From NCBI RefSeq assembly GCF_019599405.1, contig NZ_RKLQ01000005.1:1-64000 (forward strand): a stretch of DNA of 64,000 bases, in the 5' to 3' direction. Both the position numbers and the translations under genes were made by a program. This DNA comes from Haloarcula salinisoli (GTDB lineage: Archaea > Halobacteriota > Halobacteria > Halobacteriales > Haloarculaceae). Numbering within the stretch: the stretch's first letter is position 1; every line of letters starts with the position of its first letter. The notes under the pieces were generated by a model. The model made no database searches. It had not been told where the DNA came from and saw nothing but the letters and a program-made list of their open reading frames with translations. Shown piece by piece: positions 42,411 to 51,481 of the stretch.

Positions 42411-42809
42411 TCAGTAACGGCCGCCGTCAGGCGTGAGTCGGGCGCGCCGGCGTTCGAACTCCTCGTCGTCGATTTCGCCGCGAGCGTACCGTTCCTGGAG
42501 GACAGCGAGTGCGCTATCCTCGGTGGGGCCGTCCGATGGCGACCGCGTTGTCAGCCAGTAGACGATGTAGACGGGAAGGGCGATCAGAAGTGCCATCCAC
42601 AGCAAACCGATCAACATCATCCCCCAGCTCCATATTCCCCACCCGGCCATGTGACCATCATTCCACATCCCGTCATGCCAGTCCCACATCACTGTATCTG
42701 GAACAGCAGCGTGCGTCAGAGTCATTCCAATGATGACGGCTAGCGTCAGTGCTCCGATGACGATGAGTCCCAGAGAACGAATCCCGCGTGCTTGAATTGG
42801 ATTTTGCAT
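42411..42809 (-). CDS. SHOCT-domain membrane protein, third stand-alone copy
   Basis: A 132-residue protein: an N-terminal helix (about 12-32), a Trp/His/Asp-rich external loop (M-W-D-W-H-D-G-M-W-N-D-G-H-M), a second helix (about 60-86) and a C-terminal SHOCT (R-Y-A-R-G-E-I-D-D-E-E-F, about 110-121). Its loop has Trp/His/Met in place of the Met/Gly runs of the copies at 20621 and 21490. It lies 30 bases downstream of the DoxX gene on the same strand, so they are probably co-transcribed. Confidence 0.8.
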   Translation of the reverse strand: MQNPIQARGIRSLGLIVIGALTLAVIIGMTLTHAAVPDTVMWDWHDGMWNDGHMAGWGIWSWGMMLIGLLWMALLIALPVYIVYWLTTRSPSDGPTEDSALAVLQERYARGEIDDEEFERRRARLTPDGGRY

Positions 42810-42839
42810 TATTGTACTCCTGAAGAGAGTTCGGCGTGG

Positions 42840-43400
42840 TTAGCCGAGGATGTATTCGAGGGCGGGGTAGCGCTCAACGAGCGTCTCGCCACCGACGTCG
42901 TAGTTCTCGATGTACTGGTCGAGGCCCAGGATGCGGCCCGCGGCGAACGCGGCGACCGCGAGGAACACGAGCATGTACGCGAAGTCCCCGTTGATGAACC
43001 CGTGGCTCATGTCCCAGTTCCCGAAGTAGAACATGAGCATCATGAGCGCGCCGAAGAACGCCGCGAGGCGGACGAACGCGCCGACGAGCAGGCCGAGGCC
43101 GATGAACAGCTCGCCCCACGGGACGGCCACGTTCGCGAACTCGACGAACCACGGCGTACTCCCCATCCACGCGAACATCCCCGCGAGCGGGTTGCCGTTC
43201 GTCGCCGCGACGTTCGTGAGGTAACCGCCCGCGGCGAACTCGCCGGTGATCTTCGTGAACCCGGAGTACGCGAACGCGTAGCCCATCATGAGACGGAGCG
43301 CGAGCACGAACCACGCACTGAGACTGTGAACTTTCCCGCCGACGGTCAGACCGCCGACTCTGCTCTCGAGCTGATTCATGCCGGAGTCGAGTGTGGACAT
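42840..43400 (-). CDS. DoxX family membrane protein
   Basis: A 186-residue protein with four helices. L-R-L-M-M-G-Y-A-F-A-Y-S-G-F-T-K-I near residue 37 is the DoxX signature; V-P-W-G-E-L-F-I-G-L-G-L-L-V-G and A-A-F-F-G-A-L-M-M-L-M-F-Y-F parallel the DoxX copy at 31416. It uses a very narrow, GC-rich codon set compared with its neighbours, suggesting a different origin. Divergent from the ArsR-like gene at 43515. Confidence 0.88.
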   Translation of the reverse strand: MSTLDSGMNQLESRVGGLTVGGKVHSLSAWFVLALRLMMGYAFAYSGFTKITGEFAAGGYLTNVAATNGNPLAGMFAWMGSTPWFVEFANVAVPWGELFIGLGLLVGAFVRLAAFFGALMMLMFYFGNWDMSHGFINGDFAYMLVFLAVAAFAAGRILGLDQYIENYDVGGETLVERYPALEYILG

Positions 43401-43514
43401 AGTTATTGCACCTTCAACTATCAGTACGGAGGCAGAGACGATATAACGGCGAGCCGGCGTTCTGGGTCAGAAAATCGGCGGGCTATATTACGCTCCTGTC
43501 GCGAGTAGAGACGT

Positions 43515-43865
43515 GTGACTGAGGAGGCCGACCCGTCGGAAATCTTCGCGACACTCGACGACGAGTACGCCCGCGACATCCTCGTGGCGACGAAGACCGA
43601 CCGCCTGTCTGCGAAGGAGCTCAGCGAGGAATGTGACATGTCACGCCCGACCGTCTCGCGCCGTGTCACCCGCCTCGTCGAGCAGGGCCTCCTCGAGGAG
43701 TATACGCACGTCGACCCCGGGGGACGGCACTACAGCGAGTATGAGGCGCGCCTCGAACGCATCGAAATCCTCCTGCAGGCGGAGGGCTTCGACGTCAACA
43801 TCGACATCCAGCCTGACCCCGCCGACCGGATTACGACCATCTTCGAGGAAATGCGGGGAGACTGA
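43515..43865 (+). CDS. ArsR-type winged-helix regulator
   Basis: A 116-residue wHTH protein starting with GTG. D-D-E-Y-A-R-D-I-L and M-S-R-P-T-V-S-R-R-V form the helix-turn-helix, G-L-L-E-E-Y the wing approach, and a C-terminal helix probably dimerises. No Cys-based metal site is present. The membrane-protein gene follows after three bases, a common haloarchaeal pairing of wHTH and small membrane protein. It may regulate its own operon or the divergent DoxX gene. Confidence 0.83.
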   Translation: MTEEADPSEIFATLDDEYARDILVATKTDRLSAKELSEECDMSRPTVSRRVTRLVEQGLLEEYTHVDPGGRHYSEYEARLERIEILLQAEGFDVNIDIQPDPADRITTIFEEMRGD

Positions 43866-43868
43866 ATC

Positions 43869-44144
43869 ATGGACCACACGCTATTCGTCATCGGCAAACT
43901 GTTCACGACCGCGTTAGCACTGGTCATCGCATATCAGGCCTATCGCGGGTACCAACGACATCACACGCAGTTACTCCTGTACGTCGCCGCCGGCTTCGCA
44001 TTGGTCGGGCTTGGCGGCCTCCTTGAAGGCGTCCTCTTCGAACTCCTCCAGGTGTCGATCTTCGAAGCAGGATTCGTCGCAGCACTCGTCACCGCAGCCG
44101 GGATGCTGTCTATCCTCTACGCCCTGTATGCCCCGAATCCATAA
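43869..44144 (+). CDS. small three-helix membrane protein paired with the wHTH gene (DUF7521-like)
   Basis: A 91-residue protein with three hydrophobic helices (about 8-24, 33-58, 65-86), three bases after the ArsR-like gene. The layout matches haloarchaeal membrane proteins that follow such regulators. Its function, perhaps passing an envelope signal to the regulator, is unknown. Confidence 0.8.
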   Translation: MDHTLFVIGKLFTTALALVIAYQAYRGYQRHHTQLLLYVAAGFALVGLGGLLEGVLFELLQVSIFEAGFVAALVTAAGMLSILYALYAPNP

Positions 44145-44281
44145 GGATTCAGGACGCCCATTCGACAAGCGGCCTCTGCGCGTCGTGCCCGGTTCGAAGC
44201 CGCTACTGTTCGGACTCCCCTCGTTCTCGATAGTGTAGCGTCGCAGTGGGAGTTATATCCATATCGGTCGTACCATATCGT

Positions 44282-44677
44282 ATGATTCGAACACTCGTCG
44301 GTGTCCTCGGCGCTATCTCAGCGCTGTTCCCGGACGAAATCGTCGAGCTCTTCGAGAAACTCGCCATTTCGAATCCAGACGAGGGAACAGTGAGAGGGTG
44401 GATACGTCCAGCAGTCCGGTCGGAGGGTGTTCTGATAGCTGCGCTTTCACTCTTTAACGGGCGAGCATACGCATTGCTGATGAATCTTACCGGCGTGTTC
44501 GGTGCGATAGTCCTCTTATTTCCCGACCTGTATCAGAGATTTGCCACCGCGTTCCTGTACGAGCGTCCAGAGTCGATAGAATGGAACGAGCGATTCCGCT
44601 TGGGCATTCGGGCTATCGGCGCACTCTATGTCTTTTTAGCGGCGAAGACGTACAGAGAGCGTCACAACGATACTTGA
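44282..44677 (+). CDS. small membrane protein, unknown function
   Basis: A 131-residue protein: an N-terminal hydrophobic helix (L-V-G-V-L-G-A-I-S-A-L-F-P), an amphipathic stretch, a central helix (about 60-84) and a C-terminal helix (about 106-122). The ATG at 44282 follows a TATCGTATG context and is preferred over one 12 codons upstream that lies in the likely promoter. No family was recognised. Confidence 0.68.
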   Translation: MIRTLVGVLGAISALFPDEIVELFEKLAISNPDEGTVRGWIRPAVRSEGVLIAALSLFNGRAYALLMNLTGVFGAIVLLFPDLYQRFATAFLYERPESIEWNERFRLGIRAIGALYVFLAAKTYRERHNDT

Positions 44678-44737
44678 GCCACCTCGCTATTGACACCTGG
44701 CGCATCCGATGTCTAGTTCGTTACGGCCGCAGGTATC

Positions 44738-44753
44738 ACTTTGAATCTAAAGT
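44738..44753. promoter_or_regulatory. ACTTTGAATCTAAAGT, 16-bp imperfect palindrome before a CopZ-like gene
   Basis: The outer arms ACTTT and AAAGT are exactly complementary around GAATCT. It is 71-86 bases upstream of the CopZ-like ATG at 44824. Related sequences lie upstream of the permease (17790), the free YHS gene (27297), the ABC exporter (25579) and the first CopZ-like gene (38090), which suggests a shared metal regulator. Confidence 0.5.
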
Positions 44754-44823
44754 TTGAGCCCCACGATATCAGTATGATCGAAGGGGAAATCCGCTAAAGA
44801 GAGGAGGCCGTGTGTATCCCTGT

Positions 44824-45021
44824 ATGACGACGACGATCATCGTGGAAGGCATGACGTGCGGTCACTGTGAGCAGACGGTCGAAGAGGCCCTCGAAGAGGT
44901 ATCCGGCGTGACTGACGTGACCGTCGACAGGGAGAGCGAACAGGCGAGCGTCGATGGTGAGGCAAATGTCACAGCTCTCGTGGAGGCCGTCGAAGACGCC
45001 GGGTACACCGCTTACGCCTGA
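44824..45021 (+). CDS. CopZ-like copper chaperone (HMA domain), second copy
   Basis: A 65-residue HMA protein with M-T-C-G-H-C (about 9-14) followed by E-Q-T-V-E-E-A-L-E-E-V. It is nearly identical in its first 25 residues to the chaperone at 38138. The ATG at 44824 is preferred to one four codons earlier. It lies 133 bases upstream of the CPH-type ATPase on the same strand and probably supplies it or shares its regulation. Confidence 0.9.
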   Translation: MTTTIIVEGMTCGHCEQTVEEALEEVSGVTDVTVDRESEQASVDGEANVTALVEAVEDAGYTAYA

Positions 45022-45153
45022 GAATCGCGCGGACCACTCCGAGACAACGGCCAACCGTTGTCTTTGAAGCTTCGCTACGCTGGTCCTGCTGTACAGTTTC
45101 AGTGGGGAAGATTCAGGGGGCCAGCGGATCCACCTCTACAGAGAATATGGGCT

Positions 45154-47436
45154 ATGGACGACCACAAAGATACAAATGAGAATCCCCCTGGAGGGGAACA
45201 CCAGCAGGACGACAGCAGTCACCAGCACGAACACGGCGAGCAGGATGAATCGGACGCCGAGTCGGACGAGCAGCGGGTAGAACAGGAGCTACTGGAAGAA
45301 GAGGCACACCCTGCTGCGGAGAGTGAGACGGTGCTCGACGAGCAGCACGAGCACGCTGGACACGAGGGCGAAGGACACGACCACGGTTCCCATGAGGGCC
45401 ACGGTGAGGGGCATGGCGGGATGCACGAGGGCCACGAGCAGATGTTCCGCCGGCGCTTCTTCGTCTCGACGCTCCTGTCGATCCCAGTCCTGCTATACAG
45501 CGAAATGCTGCAGGAGTGGCTCGGGTTCTCCGTCCCCGCGTTCCCGGGCAGCGAGTGGATCAACCCCGTCTTCGCGGTCATCGTCTTCGCGTACGGTGGG
45601 ATGCCGTTCCTCCAGATGGCGGTGCCGGAGCTGAAAGACCGGTCGCCGGGGATGATGACGTTGATCTCGATGGCGATCACCGTCGCGTTCGTCTACAGTC
45701 TCGCGAGCGTGGTCTTCCCGACGCAGTCTGCGTTTTTCTGGGAGCTCGTCACGCTGATCGACATCATGCTGCTGGGCCACTGGATCGAGATGCGGTCGGT
45801 CCGGCGGGCCTCCAGCGCGGTCGACGAACTGGCGAAACTGATGCCAGACACCGCCGAGCGTATTACCGACGACGGAGAAACCGAGGAGGTTCCCGTCAGG
45901 GAGCTCTCGGAAGGCGATCTCGTGCTCGTCCGGCCGGGCGCAAGTGTCCCTGCTGACGGCACCGTCGAGGAAGGTGATTCGGACGTCAACGAGTCGATGA
46001 TCACTGGCGAGTCCAAGCCCGTCTCGAAGGAGCCTGGCGACGAGGTCATCGGCGGCACCATCAACGGCGATGGTAGTCTCCGCGTCCGTGTTGGCGCGAC
46101 GGGCGAGGAGACGACGCTGGCGGGCATCATGCGTCTCGTCGAGGAAGCCCAGCAGAGCAAGTCCAAGACGCAGGTACTGGCCGACCGGGCGGCAGGCTGG
46201 CTGTTCTACGTCGCGCTCGGGGCGGCAGTCGTGACGGCGATTGCGTGGACCGTCGCGGTCTCGTTCGACGCGACCGTCATCGAGCGAGTCGTGACGGTGC
46301 TCGTCATCGCCTGCCCGCACGCCCTCGGGCTCGCCATTCCGCTGGTCGTCGCGATCAACACGTCGCTCGCCGCTCGCAACGGGATGCTCGTTCGCGACCG
46401 CATCGCGATGGAAGACGCACGGAATCTGGACGCGATCATCTTCGACAAGACAGGGACGCTTACCGAGGGCGAACACGGCGTCGTGGATATGGCGACCGTC
46501 AACGGCGTCGACGAGGACGACGCGCTCGGGCTGGCGGCAGCCGTCGAGAGTGACTCCGAACACATGATCGCGCGAGCGATTCGCGAGGCCGCCGACGAGC
46601 GAGACCTAACTACTCCCGACGCGACCGCCTTCGAGGCGATCAAAGGGCGAGGGGTTCGCGCAAACGTCGATGGAAACGAGGTGTACGTCGGTGGGCCGAA
46701 CCTGTTGACCCAGCTCGATAGCGAGATCCCCGCCCATCTCCAGCGCTTCGCTGACGAGGCGGGACAGAACGCTCAAACGGTGGTGTATCTCGTTCGTGAC
46801 AGTGAGTTGATCGCCGCGTTCGCGATGGCCGACGTAATCCGTGAAGAGAGTTTCCGCGTCGTCGACGCCCTCCACGATCTGGGAATCGAAGTGGCGATGC
46901 TGACTGGCGACTCCCAGGACGTCGCCAACGCTGTCGCTGACGAACTGGGCATCGACACGGTGTTCGCCGAGGTCCTCCCCGAAGACAAAGACGAGAAAGT
47001 CCAGGAACTCCAAGACCAGGGGAAGCTCGTGGGGATGGTTGGTGACGGTGTAAACGATGCGCCGGCGCTGACGCGAGCCGACGTCGGGATCGCCATCGGG
47101 AGCGGCACCGACGTCGCCGTCCAGTCGGCGGATGTCATTCTCGTGCAGAACAACCCGATGGATGTAGTGCGACTCGTGAAACTCAGTAAGGCGAGCTACC
47201 GGAAGATGCAGGAGAACATCGTCTGGGCCGCCGGCTACAACGTGTTCGCGATTCCGCTCGCAGCAGGCGTGTTGGCACCGATCGGGATTCTGCTGTCTCC
47301 CGCTGTGGGTGCGCTTCTGATGTCGTTGAGTACAGTAATCGTCGCCATCAACGCGCAACTGCTCCGCCGGGTGGATCTATCCATCCCCGAGCTTCCAGGA
47401 GTGACACCATCCACTAGCACCCAAACTGCAGACTGA
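45154..47436 (+). CDS. copB: copper-translocating P1B-3-type ATPase (CPH motif) with His-rich N-terminus
   Basis: A 760-residue pump. The first 100 residues are His/Asp/Glu-rich ([17 protein letters not shown]) in place of HMA domains. T-G-E-S marks the actuator, C-P-H is at about 387-389 in the metal helix, D-K-T-G-T at about 431-435, S-E-H-M in the nucleotide domain, and G-D-G-V-N-D near the end. CPH plus a His-rich tail defines CopB-type copper or silver pumps. The ATG at 45154 is preferred; upstream in-frame sequence is unlike pump N-termini. Confidence 0.93.
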   Translation: MDDHKDTNENPPGGEHQQDDSSHQHEHGEQDESDAESDEQRVEQELLEEEAHPAAESETVLDEQHEHAGHEGEGHDHGSHEGHGEGHGGMHEGHEQMFRRRFFVSTLLSIPVLLYSEMLQEWLGFSVPAFPGSEWINPVFAVIVFAYGGMPFLQMAVPELKDRSPGMMTLISMAITVAFVYSLASVVFPTQSAFFWELVTLIDIMLLGHWIEMRSVRRASSAVDELAKLMPDTAERITDDGETEEVPVRELSEGDLVLVRPGASVPADGTVEEGDSDVNESMITGESKPVSKEPGDEVIGGTINGDGSLRVRVGATGEETTLAGIMRLVEEAQQSKSKTQVLADRAAGWLFYVALGAAVVTAIAWTVAVSFDATVIERVVTVLVIACPHALGLAIPLVVAINTSLAARNGMLVRDRIAMEDARNLDAIIFDKTGTLTEGEHGVVDMATVNGVDEDDALGLAAAVESDSEHMIARAIREAADERDLTTPDATAFEAIKGRGVRANVDGNEVYVGGPNLLTQLDSEIPAHLQRFADEAGQNAQTVVYLVRDSELIAAFAMADVIREESFRVVDALHDLGIEVAMLTGDSQDVANAVADELGIDTVFAEVLPEDKDEKVQELQDQGKLVGMVGDGVNDAPALTRADVGIAIGSGTDVAVQSADVILVQNNPMDVVRLVKLSKASYRKMQENIVWAAGYNVFAIPLAAGVLAPIGILLSPAVGALLMSLSTVIVAINAQLLRRVDLSIPELPGVTPSTSTQTAD

Positions 47437-47840
47437 AACTCTGCCTGATCGCTTTAGGAGGGGTTTTTCGATTGCATACGGTTGGTATTCGGAATCAGAA
47501 AATCGGTGCAGTTTGGATAGATGGCACTCTGTAAACCGATTTAACGGGCTATAGATGCCAGTTTTCCCACTCACGCCGCGCCTCTTCTTGAGAAGCTGGT
47601 TGTCCTCACACGAGTTATCTCAGCATAGTTGATTCCAGAATCTCCCGACCAGTTTCTCACCCTCAACGTCGAGCAGGATGATTGAGTCATCATCAATGAA
47701 GGTGTTAGCTATGAGTGAACGAAGCGTAGCTGCGAGACTTACAGAGTACTTGTTTGTGCTGACCGATTCAACAGCAGCGGTTCCTGCGCAAAGAGGATGG
47801 GATCGCGCCGCTTGTGTGACTGGCTGATGGGATAGCTCAC
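47437..47840. other. intergenic region upstream of the transposase
   Basis: These 404 bases include a 38-codon frame at 47711-47827 (M-S-E-R-S-V-A-A-R-L-T-E-Y-L-F) with coding-like composition that stops 13 bases before the transposase, possibly the severed start of a gene. I could not find terminal inverted repeats matching the far side of the transposase. Confidence 0.4.
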
Positions 47841-49427
47841 ATGACTTCTCAGGAGCACCGATTGACCGACGCCTACCTTGTCGGGTTGACACTCACAGAG
47901 GCACTCAAAGCCGATCAGTCCCTCTGCACGGCTCTTCGAACTCTGGAGGGGCCGTTCGATTCGCTCAATGACGGCTACCCAGAGTGGCATCCAGCACCGC
48001 ACTCGTTCGAGGGGATGGTACGCTTGTTACTCTACCGCGAACTCACTGGCGAAAGCTACCGTTCGCTCGCCCAGTATCCCGAACTCGCAGTTGTCTTCGA
48101 CTTGGAGAAAATCCCCGACGAATCGGTGCTCTCGCGGACCTGGCGTAACCGGTTCGACGAGGCGACCCGGGAGTTCGTCACCACAGCCGCCCACTACGTC
48201 ATCAAGGAAGTCCACGATCGCGACATCTCAGCGCCGGAGGTGCGGCCTAAGGCAGAGATCGTCGACGATGAGCAAGAAGCCGCAGATCCAGTAGAAGACA
48301 AATCCTTCTCACAGGAGGAGATCATCCAGACAACGCGCCTCGCGCGTGATCACGCCTTCGGTCACTTCGACTCTGGTCGGGCGTCGAACGCCTCGTACGA
48401 GGACACACAATTCTTTGAGCTACAGACGTTCATGGGGATGGTCCACTGTGGAACTGCGCAGGGAGCGACTCGCTTCCAATATCGCCATGGCGAAGAGTAC
48501 AGCCCCCATGGTGATACCCACCTCCGCGCCGTCAAGCAGTTCGATCCCGAAGAACTCGTGAACGGATTCAACGAGACAACGGATCGCTTGCTCTCCGTGA
48601 TCGCCTCGGAAGCATCCTTTCGAAGGCCGGTCACCGCTGCAATCGATATCACGACTATTCCCTATTACGGAGAGGTCGAAGGAATGCCGATGGTCAGCGG
48701 GACCAAGGACAGAGACGGTCGAGCATTCAAATTCGCAACCCTCTCGATCATCGGGCAGAACATCCCGCTCGTTCTGGCGGTTGAGCCGGTCCGTGAGAGT
48801 TCCGAGTGGGATGAGAACCCGTCGAATCAGATCCATCGTACTGTGCGACGGCTCGTTCGACGAGCGAAAGAACAAGTTCCGATCGAGACGGTGCTGTGTG
48901 ATCGAGAGTTTGACTCGATACAAGTGTTCCAGACACTCTCAAACCTCGATGTGAACTACCTCATTCCGAAGCGAGTCTCAAGCTCCGAACGGGATGTGCT
49001 CGAACAAATGGAGGGAGACGACCAAGAGGTGGCTGTTGAGTCGGCTTCTATCCATGTAGAATCTGGATCGCATCCAATGCGGCTCCTGTACGTGCCGTCG
49101 ACGAGTGGGGAGGGAACGGCCGTCTTCGCGACGAATCTACGAGTCGGTCCTGAGGAAGCCGAGACATTCTGTCAGCGCTACAGCCGCCGGTGGCAGATCG
49201 AGAGTGAGTACAAATCGATCAAAGGTGATTTTCTCGCGAAGACCTCCTCGAAAGACTACCGCATTCGTTTGTTCTACTTCGTTTTCGCGGTCCTCTTGTA
49301 CAATATCTGGCGGCTCACCGACTTCCTGCTGAAAGCGAGTGTGGGAGGTGAGATGGACTACGCACCTGTGATTACTGCGGGTGAGTGTGTTGAGCTCGTT
49401 GCCTCGTCGTTGATTCCACACGACTAA
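47841..49427 (+). CDS. IS4-type DDE transposase
   Basis: A 528-residue transposase. The catalytic triad can be placed: Asp in A-I-D-I-T-T-I-P-Y-Y-G, Asp in V-L-C-D-R-E-F-D-S, and Glu in Y-S-R-R-W-Q-I-E-S-E-Y-K-S-I-K (the IS4 Y-x(2)-R-W-x-I-E signature). An N-terminal dimerisation/DNA-binding region (about 1-120) has R-S-L-A-Q-Y and S-V-L-S-R-T-W. It is full length and uninterrupted, so possibly active. It separates the copper pump from the recombinase-conjugation block and may have helped assemble the region. IS ends were not identified. Confidence 0.88.
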   Translation: MTSQEHRLTDAYLVGLTLTEALKADQSLCTALRTLEGPFDSLNDGYPEWHPAPHSFEGMVRLLLYRELTGESYRSLAQYPELAVVFDLEKIPDESVLSRTWRNRFDEATREFVTTAAHYVIKEVHDRDISAPEVRPKAEIVDDEQEAADPVEDKSFSQEEIIQTTRLARDHAFGHFDSGRASNASYEDTQFFELQTFMGMVHCGTAQGATRFQYRHGEEYSPHGDTHLRAVKQFDPEELVNGFNETTDRLLSVIASEASFRRPVTAAIDITTIPYYGEVEGMPMVSGTKDRDGRAFKFATLSIIGQNIPLVLAVEPVRESSEWDENPSNQIHRTVRRLVRRAKEQVPIETVLCDREFDSIQVFQTLSNLDVNYLIPKRVSSSERDVLEQMEGDDQEVAVESASIHVESGSHPMRLLYVPSTSGEGTAVFATNLRVGPEEAETFCQRYSRRWQIESEYKSIKGDFLAKTSSKDYRIRLFYFVFAVLLYNIWRLTDFLLKASVGGEMDYAPVITAGECVELVASSLIPHD

Positions 49428-49758
49428 CCGGCTGATCCCCCTGAGTCCGCCGTTTGGGAGTGACAACCCTAATCAGGAGCGGCAGAATCTACGCAATTTC
49501 GCACGTCCGCCCAGTAGATGCGATCGGTAAGGATCCAAATCAGGACTGGTCGGTGAGAAGAACCACGAAGTGATGTTAATTCGATCTGAAACTGGGCTAT
49601 CCTCCGAAACTGTGCTCGGTTCGCTACTACGATTCTGTATAGCGACATAAAGTTTATCTGATTTCATGCCCGGTACGCATATTCTGTTGTTGGTTGTGGT
49701 GACTGTGATGGTCAAAAAGACCGACAAAATTATACTATAACCAACTATATCGCTGCAT
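49428..49758. other. intergenic region with recombinase promoter
   Basis: These 331 bases follow the transposase. GGTCAAAAAGACC (49710-49722) is a short inverted repeat, and TATACTATAA (49731-49740), 19-28 bases before the recombinase ATG, is a good TATA candidate. No gene is supported. The right IS end should lie in the first 100 bases. Confidence 0.45.
49710..49740 (+). promoter_or_regulatory. recombinase promoter with GGTC-N5-GACC repeat and TATA box
   Basis: The inverted repeat GGTCAAAAAGACC directly precedes TATACTATAA, which lies 19-28 bases before the ATG at 49759. A repressor on the repeat would occlude TFB/TBP binding. Confidence 0.5.
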
Positions 49759-51027
49759 ATGCCGAAATCGCCTGATTCAGATTCACTCACCAATCAGGAC
49801 GAGCCCTCCTGGACGCTGCTGGACCGCGACGGCCTCGTCGACGCCTACTGGGACGTCGTCGCCCCCGCCATGCGGGCCGACGGACTCGACCCCGAGACCG
49901 AGCAGCCGACCTACGAATGGCTCAACGAAAATGGGTTCCGCCGCTTCATCTACACACTGCAAGAACACCACGATACCACCGTCACGGAATTCTGCAAGCA
50001 GGACCTCGAACTCGAATCCCAAGGGTACGACTGGGAGATTGACCACGCCGACACTGTCGAAGCACTGGAACGCTACCTAGACCGCCAGCAACAGCGCAAG
50101 TCCTGGAGTGAGTCCACCATCGACGCACATCGGAGTCGTCTCGGGCGGTACGTGCGTGCCTACGCCGATGTGAACGACGCAGATGACCTCCTCTCGCCGG
50201 TCGCCAGAGAGTCAGCGATACCTGCGCACGAAGCTGTCGACGCCTGCTGGGCTACGTTCGACGAGCTGGACCAAGAGGTTGCCCGAGAGACGTTACGGCG
50301 CATCTACATCACCGTCTCGGACTGGTACACGACACTGGTCAGCCGTCGCGAAGCGGCGTTGAATCCCACCGACGGACTCGACTACAACTGGAGCGGAGAC
50401 GACGCCGGGACGACGTCGAATCCTCCCCTGGGGCCCGACCACGTCGCAGCTCTGTTCGAAGCCGCCGAAGACACTCGTGAGAAGTTACTCGTCGTGGCGC
50501 TCTGCGGGTGGGGGCTCCGGTCGGGCGAGGTTGCAGCCCTTCATGCCGACCAACTCGTGTTGGAGGACGATGCACCCCGCATCGAGTTCGAGAGCCGCAA
50601 AAACGGTCCAGGGTCGGTCGCCCTCATCTACGGCCAGGACGTCGTCGAAACTCGAACCGCACAGTTTTCTGATAACGAAGACTGGAGCGGGTACCTGTTT
50701 CCGTCGCCCCGGTCGTCGAGTGGTCACCGAACCGGCGGAACCATCCGCAACTGGTTCGACGAGCTCGCCGAACGAGCTGCGCTCCCAGCAATGATCGATG
50801 GCCGTCGGCCGGTCCCCCAGATGGCCCGGCGGTTCTGGTACGACCGGTATTCTTCCACTGTCGAAGAGCTGGTCGAGCACCAGATTCAGGAGGTCGCTGA
50901 GGAACAGGGGAGTGCCTCTGCAAGCGTGGTCTGGGAAGATTACCTCTCAGAGGATCGTCGCCGCGAACTCCGACGAGAGTTCATGCGAGAAAAGCTTGCA
51001 CTTGCCTTCGAGAGTGAGCCGAACTGA
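49759..51027 (+). CDS. tyrosine recombinase / phage-type integrase
   Basis: A 422-residue recombinase. The N-terminal half holds the core-binding SAM-like domain (E-S-T-I-D-A-H-R-S-R-L-G-R-Y near 120). The catalytic half shows R254 in G-L-R-S-G-E-V, K281 in S-R-K-N-G, R357 in P-Q-M-A-R-R (Gln354 where His is usual), and the nucleophile Y395 in W-E-D-Y-L-S-E-D. It would cut and join DNA at an attachment site. It directly precedes the conjugation operon on the same strand, so it is the probable integrase of that element. Confidence 0.9.
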   Translation: MPKSPDSDSLTNQDEPSWTLLDRDGLVDAYWDVVAPAMRADGLDPETEQPTYEWLNENGFRRFIYTLQEHHDTTVTEFCKQDLELESQGYDWEIDHADTVEALERYLDRQQQRKSWSESTIDAHRSRLGRYVRAYADVNDADDLLSPVARESAIPAHEAVDACWATFDELDQEVARETLRRIYITVSDWYTTLVSRREAALNPTDGLDYNWSGDDAGTTSNPPLGPDHVAALFEAAEDTREKLLVVALCGWGLRSGEVAALHADQLVLEDDAPRIEFESRKNGPGSVALIYGQDVVETRTAQFSDNEDWSGYLFPSPRSSSGHRTGGTIRNWFDELAERAALPAMIDGRRPVPQMARRFWYDRYSSTVEELVEHQIQEVAEEQGSASASVVWEDYLSEDRRRELRREFMREKLALAFESEPN

Positions 51028-51481
51028 ACGGGTAAATACAGCCCTTGAGCCGGGTCCTTCTTCCATGACAGTTCTTCGACTGGGGACAGGAGCACCTTCT
51101 GACATTGCGATTAACATCTTTGCTTTATATACAAGGCTAACTGAAGTCGAACTTTCATTTCCATGCTTATATTTGGGGTTGGATTCTATCAAAAATATCT
51201 ACTTTTCAATATATACAGATTGCAATGTTAGTACCAAAATAATTTACGAGGGTGGTTGGAGCTGCTAAGGGGCTGAGCTCTATATTACTACGTAATATAT
51301 AGGCCACCTTGCAGATTTTCACCAAACTTTTTAGGATGAAACGAAGTACCCGACCACAGGTGATGCGAGCGAGATGATGACGCTATAGTAAGATACCGAA
51401 CATACTGAATCACGGCATCTGGCCGGGCGTGACCTCGACCGCATCGCGTTGCGAGCAACTACCACCTGATAAGAGACATCT
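51028..51481. other. AT-rich regulatory region before the conjugation operon
   Basis: These 454 bases are markedly AT-richer than the flanks and hold no supported ORF. They contain the palindrome at 51281-51299 and promoter-like sequence (GCTATAGTAAGATAC near 51382). The operon's start regulation probably resides here. An origin of transfer could also lie here, but no nic-like site could be recognised. Confidence 0.5.
51281..51299. promoter_or_regulatory. 8-bp-arm palindrome TATATTAC-TAC-GTAATATA
   Basis: A perfect inverted repeat with eight-base arms and a three-base spacer lies 183 bases before the first conjugation gene and 254 bases after the recombinase. It is a candidate operator or recombination/transfer site. 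Confidence 0.5.

Noticed and set aside
45493-46563. 356-codon minus-strand frame over the CPH-type ATPase
   Set aside because: It lies antisense to a pump with intact motifs and shows no recognisable domain.
47437-49500. Terminal inverted repeats of the IS element
   Set aside because: I compared sequence on both sides of the transposase and found only six-base partial matches (GCGTAG near 47728 and, inverted, near 49494), not enough to define ends.
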